The notes under the pieces are model-generated. The model was not told where the DNA came from. It saw only the letters and a list, made by a program, of their open reading frames with translations, and searched no databases. DNA of 64,000 bases, from the NCBI RefSeq assembly GCF_028561335.1, contig NZ_JAQQTG010000013.1, forward strand, positions 1 to 64,000. Reading direction: 5' to 3'. Both the position numbers and the translations under genes were made by a program. The DNA comes from Aequorivita todarodis. Lineage in GTDB: Bacteria > Bacteroidota > Bacteroidia > Flavobacteriales > Flavobacteriaceae. Of the stretch, positions 25,818 through 34,136 are shown piece after piece (the stretch's first letter is position 1; the number at the start of each line of letters is the position of its first letter).

Positions 25818-25830
25818 CCCCCAAAGGGGG
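25818..25830. repeat. C5/G5 palindrome, possible terminator
   Basis: CCCCC-AAA-GGGGG directly after the yggS stop. Near-copies occur at 59000-59015 and, more degenerate, at 61496-61516. It is followed by an ACTTATAACT-type stretch in roughly 8-base phase (25833-25888) before the next gene. Confidence 0.6.
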
Positions 25831-25893
25831 AACTTATAACTCAAAACTAAGAATACTATTAACTATTAACTTAATAACCCAATAACTTTTACG

Positions 25894-27273
25894 GTGTACG
25901 CAATTTTAGACATAGAGACCACGGGTGGAAAATACAATGAGGAAGGCATTACCGAAATTGCAATTTACAAATTTGACGGCCATAAAATCGTGGACCAGTT
26001 TTCAAGTTTAATCAATCCCGAAAAGCCCATCCAGCCATTTGTTGTGAACCTAACGGGCATAAATAATGAAATGCTCCGGCATGCGCCCAAGTTTTACGAA
26101 GTGGCCAAACGCATCATCGAAATTACCGATGGCTGCATTATGGTGGCGCACAACGCCCTTTTCGACAATAGAATCCTTACCACCGAATTTGACCGATTGG
26201 GCTACCCGTTTGAAAAGGAAACCCTTTGTACCGTGGAGCTCGCAAAAAAGTTGATACCCGATATGCCTTCGTACAGTTTGGGAAAATTGGTGCGTTCGCT
26301 CGGGATTCCGTTAAGCGACCGCCACCGCGCCCAGGGCGATGCAAAGGCTACCGTGGCACTTTTTAAAATGCTGTTGGCAAAGGACACTTCCAAAGAAATA
26401 ATTACCGAGACACTTCGGAAAGACCCAAAGCGACAAATGGAGCCGAAACTTCTCGATATTATTGAAAATGTTCCCTCTGAAACGGGTGTGTATTATATGC
26501 ACAACGACGCCGGAAACATAATTTACATCGGCAAAAGCAAAAACATCAAAAAAAGGTTGATGCAGCATTTTACAAGCGACAACCGCAAATCGAAAAAAAT
26601 TCAGTTGGAAGTAAAATCGGTCACTTTTGAAAAAACAGGAAGCGAACTGATTGCCCTTTTGAAAGAATCTGAAGAAATTAAACAGAACAAACCCCTATTT
26701 AACCGGGCGTTACGCCGTACGCTGTTTACGCATCAGCTTATTAGCTTTGTGGACGAAAACGGTTATATAAACTTAAAAATTGAAAAAGCGGACGGCAGGA
26801 AAAAAGCCATTACCACGTTCAGCAATTATCAGCAGGCAAGGTCGGCACTTTTCAAAATAACAGAGGAAAACCAGCTGTGCCAAAAATTGACGGGGCTTTA
26901 CGACACCAAAAAACAATGTTTCAATTATACCATAAAAGAGTGCTACGGCGCTTGCATAAACAAGGAACCAGTTGCCGAATATAACAACCGCGTTCAGGCA
27001 TTTTTGGAAAAGTGCAGTTACGAAAACCAAAATATGCTCATTATAGATCGCGGTAGGGAAATTGAAGAACGTTCGGTGATTTTGATTGAAAACGGAATTT
27101 ATAAAGGGTATGGTTTTTACAATCTGAATTACCAGATAAACAATCCGGAAATTCTGAAATCCATCATCAACCCGATGCAGAACAACCGCGATGCGCAGCA
27201 CATTATTCAAAGTTATCTTCGAAGAAAAAAAGTGCTGAAAACGGTAAACCTTTCAACCAATACGGTTATTTAG
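25894..27273 (+). CDS. DEDDh exonuclease fused to a GIY-YIG endonuclease domain
   Basis: 459 residues from a GTG. Residues 1-170 are a DnaQ-like 3'-5' exonuclease: Asp6 and Glu8 in LDIETTG, Asp91 in HNALFDNR, His144 and Asp149 in HRAQGDA, so all five DEDDh residues are present. Residues about 195-275 are a UvrC/Cho-like GIY-YIG nuclease with GVY (198-200), YIG (211-213), Arg221 and a catalytic Glu at 251. The remaining 180 residues carry cysteines near 333, 344 and 351. The fusion suggests a DNA repair nuclease that incises and trims; no uvr gene is adjacent. Its exact role is unknown. Confidence 0.88.
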   Translation: MYAILDIETTGGKYNEEGITEIAIYKFDGHKIVDQFSSLINPEKPIQPFVVNLTGINNEMLRHAPKFYEVAKRIIEITDGCIMVAHNALFDNRILTTEFDRLGYPFEKETLCTVELAKKLIPDMPSYSLGKLVRSLGIPLSDRHRAQGDAKATVALFKMLLAKDTSKEIITETLRKDPKRQMEPKLLDIIENVPSETGVYYMHNDAGNIIYIGKSKNIKKRLMQHFTSDNRKSKKIQLEVKSVTFEKTGSELIALLKESEEIKQNKPLFNRALRRTLFTHQLISFVDENGYINLKIEKADGRKKAITTFSNYQQARSALFKITEENQLCQKLTGLYDTKKQCFNYTIKECYGACINKEPVAEYNNRVQAFLEKCSYENQNMLIIDRGREIEERSVILIENGIYKGYGFYNLNYQINNPEILKSIINPMQNNRDAQHIIQSYLRRKKVLKTVNLSTNTVI

Positions 27274-27312
27274 GCTAACATTGCTTATTTTTAGTCGTTC
27301 AAAAAAAAGATC

Positions 27313-28161
27313 TTGAAACCAACCGATAAAAAATCCTGGCGTTACAAACTTCACGAAATAATCTACGAGGCCGATACGCCTATGGGAAGGCTTTTTGACA
27401 TTGTCCTGCTTATACTCATTCTGCTGAGCGTTGTAATCGTAATGCTGGAAAGTGTGCGCTCCATCGATTTGGAATACCATAGACTGTTTTATGTAATTGA
27501 GTGGGTCATAACCATTTTTTTTACCATTGAATATATTGCCCGCATCCTTACCGTAAAAAAACCAAGGCATTATATTTTCAGTTTTTATGGAATTATTGAC
27601 TTTCTCTCTACCATTCCGTTATATCTGTCGTTCATACTTGTGGGGAGCAACTATTTGCTAACCGTGCGGGCGTTGCGACTGTTGCGGGTTTTCAGGATTT
27701 TAAAGATAACGCGGTACATTGGCGAAGGCAACAAGCTGAAAAAGGCACTCATAGAAAGCCGCGCAAAAATCTTTATCTTCATATTTGCCGTACTTATCGT
27801 AGCCATTATCGCCGGAACTCTTATGTATCTCATTGAAGGAGAAGAAAGTGGTTTCAAAAGTATTCCCGTGAGCGTATATTGGTGTATTGTAACCCTGACC
27901 ACCGTAGGTTTTGGCGATATTGCCCCCGTTACTCCGGCCGGCCAGTTTTTGGCAACCATCATTATGATTCTTGGGTATGGCGTTATCGCAGTGCCAACAG
28001 GAATTGTAAGCGCTCAGTACGTAAGAAAGGCAAGTGATGATTATGTGCACGTAAACACCCAAGCCTGCAGAAATTGTGGAGTACAACGGCACAGGGACGA
28101 TGCGAAGTTTTGCCACAAATGTGGTAAGGAACTGCATCCTGAAAATAATGCTGAAGCCTGA
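27313..28161 (+). CDS. Kv-type voltage-gated potassium channel with C-terminal zinc ribbon
   Basis: 282 residues from a TTG. Six membrane segments: S1 about 27-46, S2 57-78, S3 91-109, S4 119-134 with regularly spaced arginines (R119, R122, R125, R128, R134), S5 152-173 and S6 211-235. The selectivity filter TVGFG is at 197-201 followed by D202, so K+ is the expected ion. After S6 the protein ends in a small zinc ribbon, CxxC (252, 255) and CxxC (267, 270), which could sense metal or redox state or form an assembly domain. It overlaps miaA by one base (TGATG). Confidence 0.88.
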   Translation: MKPTDKKSWRYKLHEIIYEADTPMGRLFDIVLLILILLSVVIVMLESVRSIDLEYHRLFYVIEWVITIFFTIEYIARILTVKKPRHYIFSFYGIIDFLSTIPLYLSFILVGSNYLLTVRALRLLRVFRILKITRYIGEGNKLKKALIESRAKIFIFIFAVLIVAIIAGTLMYLIEGEESGFKSIPVSVYWCIVTLTTVGFGDIAPVTPAGQFLATIIMILGYGVIAVPTGIVSAQYVRKASDDYVHVNTQACRNCGVQRHRDDAKFCHKCGKELHPENNAEA

Positions 28162-29078
28162 TGGCCGCACAAAAACCATTGCTTATCTGCGTTGTGGGCG
28201 CTACGGCCATTGGCAAGACTTCCTTGGCCATAAAGCTTGCGCAGGCTTTTTCTACGGAAATCATTTCGGCAGATTCGCGGCAGTTTTTTAAGGAAATGAC
28301 CATTGGCACTGCCGTTCCGAGCAAAGAGGAATTAAGTGCCGCCCCGCATCATTTCATTCAAGATAAAAGTATTTTTGAAGAATATTCCGTTGGCGATTTT
28401 GAACGGGATGCGATTGCCCTGTTTAAAAATCTTTTTGAAAAGAACCAGGTCGTTATAATGGTCGGCGGTTCCGGCCTGTATGTGGATGCCGTGGCAAAAG
28501 GCTTGGACAGTTTTCCGGAAGTGCCTTCGGAAATAAGGGAACAGTTGAATATTGAGTTGCATGAAAAAGGCATTGAAACACTCCAAAATGAGCTGCGAAA
28601 AGCAGACCCGCGGTATTTCGAAAAAGTGGATATCCAAAATCCGCACAGGTTAATTCGAGCCTTGGAAATCTATCGCGCGACCGGAAAATCGTATTCGTCT
28701 TTTCTTAAAAAAGAAAATCCGCAAAGAGACTTCAACACCCTATTTATTGGTTTAACTGCCGAACGGGAACTAATCTACCAACGTATAAATCGTCGGGTAG
28801 ATAATATGATTGAAGCGGGGCTAATCGATGAGGCGAGATCGCTTCTTCCGTACAAAGAAAAAAATGCGCTGCAGACGGTTGGGTATCGCGAACTTTTTGA
28901 ATATTTTGAGGGTAAAATTTCTTTGGAAGAAGCCATTTCAGAAATTAAAAAAAACACCCGAAGATTCGCCAAACGCCAAAATACCTGGTTTAAAAAAAAC
29001 GAAGCCATCCATTGGTTTTATTACGATACGGAAGTTTCAGAAATTATAAATTTCATAAAAGAAAAAAACGCCCTTTAA
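28161..29078 (+). CDS. miaA: tRNA dimethylallyltransferase
   Basis: 305 residues. The P-loop GATAIGKTS near the start, the family segment SADSRQFFKEMTIGTA, the VGGSGLYVDA loop and the arginine-rich PHRLIRALEIY are all present, with the C-terminal RFAKRQNTWFKK. MiaA adds a dimethylallyl group to A37 of tRNAs reading UNN codons, a step before MiaB. It is translationally coupled to the channel gene upstream. Its stop codon lies inside its own terminator. Confidence 0.97.
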   Translation: MAAQKPLLICVVGATAIGKTSLAIKLAQAFSTEIISADSRQFFKEMTIGTAVPSKEELSAAPHHFIQDKSIFEEYSVGDFERDAIALFKNLFEKNQVVIMVGGSGLYVDAVAKGLDSFPEVPSEIREQLNIELHEKGIETLQNELRKADPRYFEKVDIQNPHRLIRALEIYRATGKSYSSFLKKENPQRDFNTLFIGLTAERELIYQRINRRVDNMIEAGLIDEARSLLPYKEKNALQTVGYRELFEYFEGKISLEEAISEIKKNTRRFAKRQNTWFKKNEAIHWFYYDTEVSEIINFIKEKNAL

Positions 29079-29090
29079 AGGCGTTTTTTT
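29067..29090 (+). terminator. Terminator overlapping the miaA stop
   Basis: ACGCC (29068-29072) and GGCGT (29080-29084) form the stem, followed by T6. The left arm encodes the last codons of miaA, and the TAA is in the loop. Confidence 0.85.
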
Positions 29091-29110
29091 ACACATATCT
29101 TAAGCTGTAA

Positions 29111-29827
29111 TTAATTCTCCACTTCGTTCTTAACTACCAAACGGAAACCTTCGCCATGAATATTGACTATTTCTACGCCATCATCCTTGCTTAGGTATTT
29201 GCGAAGCTTTGCTATATAAACGTCCATACTTCGGGATGTAAAGTAGTTATCATCTCTCCAGATTTTGGTAAGGGCGAGTTCACGCGGCATCAAATCATTC
29301 TTGTGAAGTGCCAATAGCCGCAACAATTCATTCTCCTTTGGAGAAAGTTTTATGGGGGTTTCCTTGTTATAGGTCAAAAATCGCAATTTGGAATTTAAAT
29401 GGAAATTACCGATCTGGAACTCAAACTGCTTGCTATCGGCAATGGAATCAGTAGCCTTTCTTTGAATGATCGCTTTAATTTTCATCAAAAGCACCTCGCT
29501 GTCAAAAGGCTTGTTTAGATAATCGTCTGCCCCTACTTTATAGCCTTTCATCACATCTTCTTTCATCGCCTTTGCGGTAAGGAATATGATTGGCACATCC
29601 TCGTTTTTCTCGCGGATTTCCTTTGCCAACGTAAAGCCATCCTTATAGGGCATCATTACATCCAGGATACAAAGATCGAAATCGTCCTTTTTAAATTTTT
29701 CAAAACCTTCCATTCCGTTTTTTGCATGGGTTACGTTATAATCGTTCATGGCAAGGTAATCTTTTAGTACTGTCCCAAAGTTGGGATCATCTTCTACAAG
29801 AAGGATTTTTTTGTTTTCAGTTTCCAT
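29111..29827 (-). CDS. rprY: OmpR-family response regulator, RprY-like
   Basis: 238 residues. Receiver domain 1-120 with acidic pair Asp13/Asp14, phosphorylatable Asp56 in CILDVMMP, the conserved Lys in DDYLNKPF, then a winged-helix DNA-binding domain (about 135-235) with SPKENELLRLLALHKNDLMPRE and YVAKLRKYL-type pattern. The sequence and its pairing with a kinase four bases upstream resemble RprY of Bacteroides fragilis, an essential-type regulator. Target genes are unknown here. The symbol is given by resemblance, so confidence in it is moderate. Confidence 0.85.
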   Translation of the reverse strand: METENKKILLVEDDPNFGTVLKDYLAMNDYNVTHAKNGMEGFEKFKKDDFDLCILDVMMPYKDGFTLAKEIREKNEDVPIIFLTAKAMKEDVMKGYKVGADDYLNKPFDSEVLLMKIKAIIQRKATDSIADSKQFEFQIGNFHLNSKLRFLTYNKETPIKLSPKENELLRLLALHKNDLMPRELALTKIWRDDNYFTSRSMDVYIAKLRKYLSKDDGVEIVNIHGEGFRLVVKNEVEN

Positions 29828-29831
29828 AATT

Positions 29832-31391
29832 TTAAGATATTAAGTGTAGTTTTATTATAAAGGTGCTGCCTTTTCCCTTTTCGCTTTCCACGAATATTTC
29901 GGCATCGTGGTCGTCTAGGATGCGCTTTACATAAGCAAGGCCAAGGCCGTGGCCTTTTACATTGTGAATATCGCCGGTATGTTCCCGGTAGAATTTTTCA
30001 AATATTTTTTTCTGTACAGGTTTGCTCATTCCCATACCCTGATCGCGTATTTTGAGAATAACGCTATTTTTTACATTTTCGGAATAAATATCAATCTTTG
30101 GCGCTTCCTCAGAATATTTTATGGCGTTGTCCAGCAGATTTACTATCACATTGCTCAAATGTGATTCGTTGGCCAGGACAGCAGATTGGAGCGCTCCGTA
30201 ATGGGTTTTTATATAGCCTCCCCGATCCTCAACGATCAAACTTACGTGCGAGATAGCTGCTTCAACAACATCCTGTAGATTGACGCGTTCCTTGGGCAAA
30301 TCCAGTTCGTTTTTTTCAAGCTTTGAGATTTGCAATACGTTTTCAACCTGTGCGTGCATGCGCTTGTTCTCTTCCCGGATCATTCCCAGATAGCGGTCCA
30401 AAAATTCTTTATTATCCTTTACTTTCGGATTCTTAAGTGAGTCTAAAGCCAAGTTAATTGTCGCTATGGGGGTTTTGAACTCGTGGGTCATGTTATTTAT
30501 GAAATCGCTCTTAATTTGAGAGATTTGCCTTTGCTTGTATATCTGTGAAATGGCACTGGAATACGCAAGTATGATAACCGCCGTAAAAACCAATGATAGG
30601 ATTGCCATCCCCAAGATGCTGTTCAATACCAATTTTTCCTTTTCTGAAAAATTAACATATAGCTGATAATTGGTATTGTTGTCAACATCAAAAAGAGGGA
30701 CTACGTAAGTACTTCTATCATCGTATTTGAAATTCTTTGACCTCACTTTGGTTTCAAGGTTGTTGCTGTAAACGGCAAATTCAAACTTTGATTTTAATCC
30801 TCTTTCCTTTAATTCATTGTCAATCAATGTTGTTATCAAGGCTGGGCTCACTCTTTTGTATATTGGTGTAAGCGATGTAATGTTGCTCACAAAACTTTCA
30901 AACTGCTTTTGCTCGTAGTCCTTCATTCTTGAAAAGGACACCATCCCTGTCTCTGTGGTCGTGGTACCGTCAATACCTTCAGAAATTCTGGTTTTGGTCT
31001 TTCTGTTTGTCAGCTTCTTAAATTGGATACTATCTGCATCAGTATCTAAAAGACCCGAAGAAAGTTTATAATCCTGCTCTAAAATTCCATCAGTGAAAAT
31101 ATAGGTTTCATTGGTGGCCTTATTCTGATATTTATACGCCAACTCAGTAAAACTGACATTATCGGGAACTTTAATGCTGTCAACATACGGAATATAAAGC
31201 TGATAATAGGCTTCGGTCTCTCTCAGTTTGATTTCCTTGGCAACGGACAAAAGGACTTGTTTGGCGTTTATGGTAAATTGGTCGTCCTTGGTCCGGTATG
31301 CGTTTGAAATCCAATAACCTTGAACAAATACTATCCCCAATAATGAGAGGCTCATGAGCGCTATAAGCAATACAAATAGCTTTCTATTCAT
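29832..31391 (-). CDS. rprX: Membrane sensor histidine kinase, RprX-like
   Basis: 519 residues. Membrane segment 1 at about 5-27, an extracytoplasmic sensor region (about 30-255), membrane segment 2 at about 256-280, a dimerisation/phosphoacceptor domain with H-box NMTHEFKTPIATI, and a C-terminal HATPase domain with N-box NVIVNLLDNAIKYS, G1 RDQGMGM and G2 GHGLGLAYV. It should phosphorylate the regulator encoded four bases downstream. There is no HAMP-like linker that I can recognise. The signal sensed is unknown. Confidence 0.88.
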   Translation of the reverse strand: MNRKLFVLLIALMSLSLLGIVFVQGYWISNAYRTKDDQFTINAKQVLLSVAKEIKLRETEAYYQLYIPYVDSIKVPDNVSFTELAYKYQNKATNETYIFTDGILEQDYKLSSGLLDTDADSIQFKKLTNRKTKTRISEGIDGTTTTETGMVSFSRMKDYEQKQFESFVSNITSLTPIYKRVSPALITTLIDNELKERGLKSKFEFAVYSNNLETKVRSKNFKYDDRSTYVVPLFDVDNNTNYQLYVNFSEKEKLVLNSILGMAILSLVFTAVIILAYSSAISQIYKQRQISQIKSDFINNMTHEFKTPIATINLALDSLKNPKVKDNKEFLDRYLGMIREENKRMHAQVENVLQISKLEKNELDLPKERVNLQDVVEAAISHVSLIVEDRGGYIKTHYGALQSAVLANESHLSNVIVNLLDNAIKYSEEAPKIDIYSENVKNSVILKIRDQGMGMSKPVQKKIFEKFYREHTGDIHNVKGHGLGLAYVKRILDDHDAEIFVESEKGKGSTFIIKLHLIS

Positions 31392-31477
31392 ATTTCAAAA
31401 GTAAGATTTTAACATTTAGCCAGTCGTCCATTTAACCAAATGTTAACAAAAGACAGGAAGTGCTATCCCACGAGGGA

Positions 31478-32053
31478 TTAGCTTAAAGATTTGTGGATTT
31501 TTTCAACTTTATCGCGGGTGGTTTTTAAGTCGATATTCTCAATAATTATGTCCGCAAGTTTTTGCTTTTTTTCATCGCTCCATTGATTGTCCATGCGCTG
31601 TTCAATGGCTGTTTTCGAGGTATTATCGCGCGCCATCACGCGAGCTATGCGCATCTCTTTGGGGGCAGTTACCAAAATTACCAGATCACAATCTTTGTAG
31701 CTGCCGTTTTCAAAGAGTATCGCGGCCTCCTTTATTACATAGGGCGCTTGCTGTTTTGAGGCCCATTTTCTGAAATGCGCCGCAACTTTTGGATGGATCA
31801 CTGCATTCACAGCTTCCAATAGAGATTTGTCATTAAAGATTTTAGCTGCAACAAACGCGCGATTGAGTCTTGGCCCCAAATAAGCCTCTTCTCCCAGTAA
31901 CGCAGTAAGTTTACGGCGTATCACCTTTGAGGAATCGGTAAGTTTTTTTGCCTCAGTATCCGCAATATAAATAGGCACCCCCAGCTCGGAAAACATTTTT
32001 GCCACCGTTGTCTTCCCGCTTCCTATTCCGCCCGTTAGACCTATTATTCTCAC
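31478..32053 (-). CDS. coaE: Dephospho-CoA kinase
   Basis: 191 residues from a GTG. The P-loop GGIGSGKTT is at residues 8-16, with ADTEAKKL, and VIHPKVAAHFRKW and RVMARDNTSKTAIEQRMDNQ in the lid and substrate regions. It phosphorylates dephospho-CoA at the 3'-OH to give coenzyme A. Another CoA gene, coaBC, is 18 kb away. It follows a YbbR gene by 33 bases and the two may be co-transcribed with the glycosyltransferase upstream. Confidence 0.95.
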   Translation of the reverse strand: MRIIGLTGGIGSGKTTVAKMFSELGVPIYIADTEAKKLTDSSKVIRRKLTALLGEEAYLGPRLNRAFVAAKIFNDKSLLEAVNAVIHPKVAAHFRKWASKQQAPYVIKEAAILFENGSYKDCDLVILVTAPKEMRIARVMARDNTSKTAIEQRMDNQWSDEKKQKLADIIIENIDLKTTRDKVEKIHKSLS

Positions 32054-32086
32054 TTTGATACCTTTTTCTCTTTTGAAGTTGAAGAA

Positions 32087-33037
32087 CTATTTGAATATGA
32101 AAAAATCAATTTTCTTGGGTTCGAAGACCACATTGTAAATGTTCGGAGGTTTTTTCTCAAGAAACGGCAGCATAAAGTTTTCCTCCTTATTTCTTTGGGA
32201 ATAATCGCATACCAGCCTAAAGCTTTCTTTGGAAATGGTAGCAAAATCGGTTACGGATACGTCAAAAGTAATAGTTACTGCCTGTGGCACCATTTTAATA
32301 TCCGTATCTGGCGGTAGGTTAATCACCTCAACCGGCAACGTATATTGCCCCTGCGAAAATTCAGCGACATCAAGCGTAACCTTCACTTTATTGGGTTTGA
32401 TTGAAACTATTTCGCTTCCGGGACTAACAACTTTTGCCGTTTCTGAAATATTTTTTTCAACATCTTTTAGCGAAATCAGTTCTGTCTCGATTGTATGCAT
32501 GTTCTTCAAACTGCCCGAAGGACCGGATATTGTAACAGAATCTGGTGTAATTTTCACGCTATCTATCGGTTTAAAGCCGTTTTTAAATGAAATGGCCGTC
32601 TTTGCGATAACGCGCACTTTTTTTAGGACTATGGGGTCCAAATGAACATTTAGTTCATCAACGGAAAGGTTTTTAATGGCCAAATTTCTATTGAAATTGG
32701 CAGATACCATTCGTAAAAGTTCACTTTTTGAAACCTTGAAACTGTCTTTTTCCTTTGTATAATATTTACCCACAGGCACCGTAATTGTGGGTTTTTTAAA
32801 TTTATAGAAAAGTATTTCAAAACCATTTGCGGCAAGATCGAAAGTAATATATTGGGGGTTATTCTCCGAGAGCGCAGCTGTTTCGGGAATATTTTCATAA
32901 TTGATCTTGGCTGTCATCGTTGAAGTAAACTCCCTACTGAACTTGGTCAAAACCCAAAAAATCGTGGCAAGCAACAAAAACAGCAGAAAGCGGTTCACCT
33001 TTGCGTTTTTAGTGTTTTTAAAAAATCCCTTCGGCAT
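32087..33037 (-). CDS. YbbR-domain protein
   Basis: 316 residues from the ATG at 33037 (a TTG at 33058 is less likely). One transmembrane helix near residues 16-35 (RFLLFLLLATIFWVLTKF) anchors the protein in the inner membrane, followed by an extracytoplasmic part with repeated YbbR-like beta units: DSVTISGPSGSL with preceding PIDSVKITP, and TLPVEVINLPPDTDIKMVPQAVTITFDV. YbbR proteins in other bacteria regulate the CdaA cyclic-di-AMP cyclase; no cdaA is seen here, so that link is only by family. Confidence 0.8.
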   Translation of the reverse strand: MPKGFFKNTKNAKVNRFLLFLLLATIFWVLTKFSREFTSTMTAKINYENIPETAALSENNPQYITFDLAANGFEILFYKFKKPTITVPVGKYYTKEKDSFKVSKSELLRMVSANFNRNLAIKNLSVDELNVHLDPIVLKKVRVIAKTAISFKNGFKPIDSVKITPDSVTISGPSGSLKNMHTIETELISLKDVEKNISETAKVVSPGSEIVSIKPNKVKVTLDVAEFSQGQYTLPVEVINLPPDTDIKMVPQAVTITFDVSVTDFATISKESFRLVCDYSQRNKEENFMLPFLEKKPPNIYNVVFEPKKIDFFIFK

Positions 33038-33063
33038 AGCGGTTTGTTTGAATGTCAATAAAA

Positions 33064-34065
33064 TTAACTAAAAAATAAGGAGGGAAATTGTTTCCGGGGA
33101 TCTTTCTTCAGAAGATTTATATAAAAACTGGACTTCAAAAAAGCCATTCCATACCCAAAAAACTGAACAAAAACAGCAGCTACGGAAAGCAAGCCAATAT
33201 AAATTCTTTTGTTTTTTATTGAAGAGTCTATCAGAATCAACATTAAATAGAAAAGCAATGGGACCAAAAATAACGGATTGAAAAAGAGGGAACATAAAAT
33301 AGATCCAACAACAAAAAACACGAATACTGTTGGAAACCAGAATGTAACCTTTGCTGCGGAAGGATGCCATTGGTTTAAAATGGGGCGTACAAGTCCAAAT
33401 TTTTTTACCTGAATATAAAACTTCTTCCAGGAAATCCGTCGTTTATGGTAAACAAAAGCCTTGGGCAAAAACGTTGTTTTATAGCCTGCCTTCAAAATGC
33501 GCTGCGAAAGGTCCGGATCTTCCCCTGGATGGATTTTTGCAAAACCACCCGTTTTTTCAAACACTTCTTTTGAAATTCCCATATTGAAACTCCTGGGCTC
33601 AAAACGATTTAGGCTGGCTTTACTGCCCCGAATACCACCCGTGGTAAAAAAAGAAGTCATTGTATAATTGATAGCCTTTTGCAAAGGAGTGAAACTTTCA
33701 TGGGCCGCATCTGCGCCTCCAAAACAATGGTAACATGTTTTGTTCAGGAATGAATCTACCGTTTTTAAATAGTGCGGCGGCAACAAACAGTCGGAATCGA
33801 GAATTATGAAATAGTTCCCTTTTGCCTGCCCCATCCCAAAATTCCGTGAATCCCCGGGGCCGGAATTTTGTTTGAAATAATAGGAAATGGAAAGTTTTTC
33901 TGAAAACTGGCCCACTATTTTTTCAGCGGTTTCCGTGGATCCATCCTCTACCAATACAATCTCAAAATCTTCGTGAAAATCGAGCTTCGAAAAACTTTCC
34001 AAAAGCTCCATCACTTCCTGCGGACGGTTATAGACGGGGATTATAAAGGAGTACATTCGTTGCAT
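33064..34065 (-). CDS. Family 2 glycosyltransferase with C-terminal membrane segments
   Basis: 333 residues. GT-A fold: SFIIPVYNRPQEVMELLESF, EIVLVEDGST (first Asp), and the DxD motif in IILDSDCLLPP, with a late PGEDPDLSQRI. After about residue 240 come three hydrophobic segments (about 243-262, 265-283 and 292-315), which fix the enzyme to the inner membrane. Donor and acceptor are unknown; a surface glycan is likely. It is 26 bases upstream of the YbbR gene and probably the first gene of that run. Confidence 0.85.
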   Translation of the reverse strand: MQRMYSFIIPVYNRPQEVMELLESFSKLDFHEDFEIVLVEDGSTETAEKIVGQFSEKLSISYYFKQNSGPGDSRNFGMGQAKGNYFIILDSDCLLPPHYLKTVDSFLNKTCYHCFGGADAAHESFTPLQKAINYTMTSFFTTGGIRGSKASLNRFEPRSFNMGISKEVFEKTGGFAKIHPGEDPDLSQRILKAGYKTTFLPKAFVYHKRRISWKKFYIQVKKFGLVRPILNQWHPSAAKVTFWFPTVFVFFVVGSILCSLFFNPLFLVPLLFYLMLILIDSSIKNKRIYIGLLSVAAVFVQFFGYGMAFLKSSFYINLLKKDPRKQFPSLFFS

Positions 34066-34091
34066 TGCGCAAAGTTAGCTAAATAAAAAAA

Positions 34092-34117
34092 GCCACCCAC
34101 TTTCGCGGATGGCTTTT
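34092..34117 (-). terminator. Terminator of the first T9SS cargo gene
   Basis: GCCACCC (34092-34098) pairs with GGATGGC (34107-34113) with one wobble, flanked by A and T runs. Its core is identical to the terminator at 35976, with only the flanks differing, so one is probably a copy of the other. Confidence 0.85.
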
Positions 34118-34136
34118 GGTATCAAATTTCTAAAAA

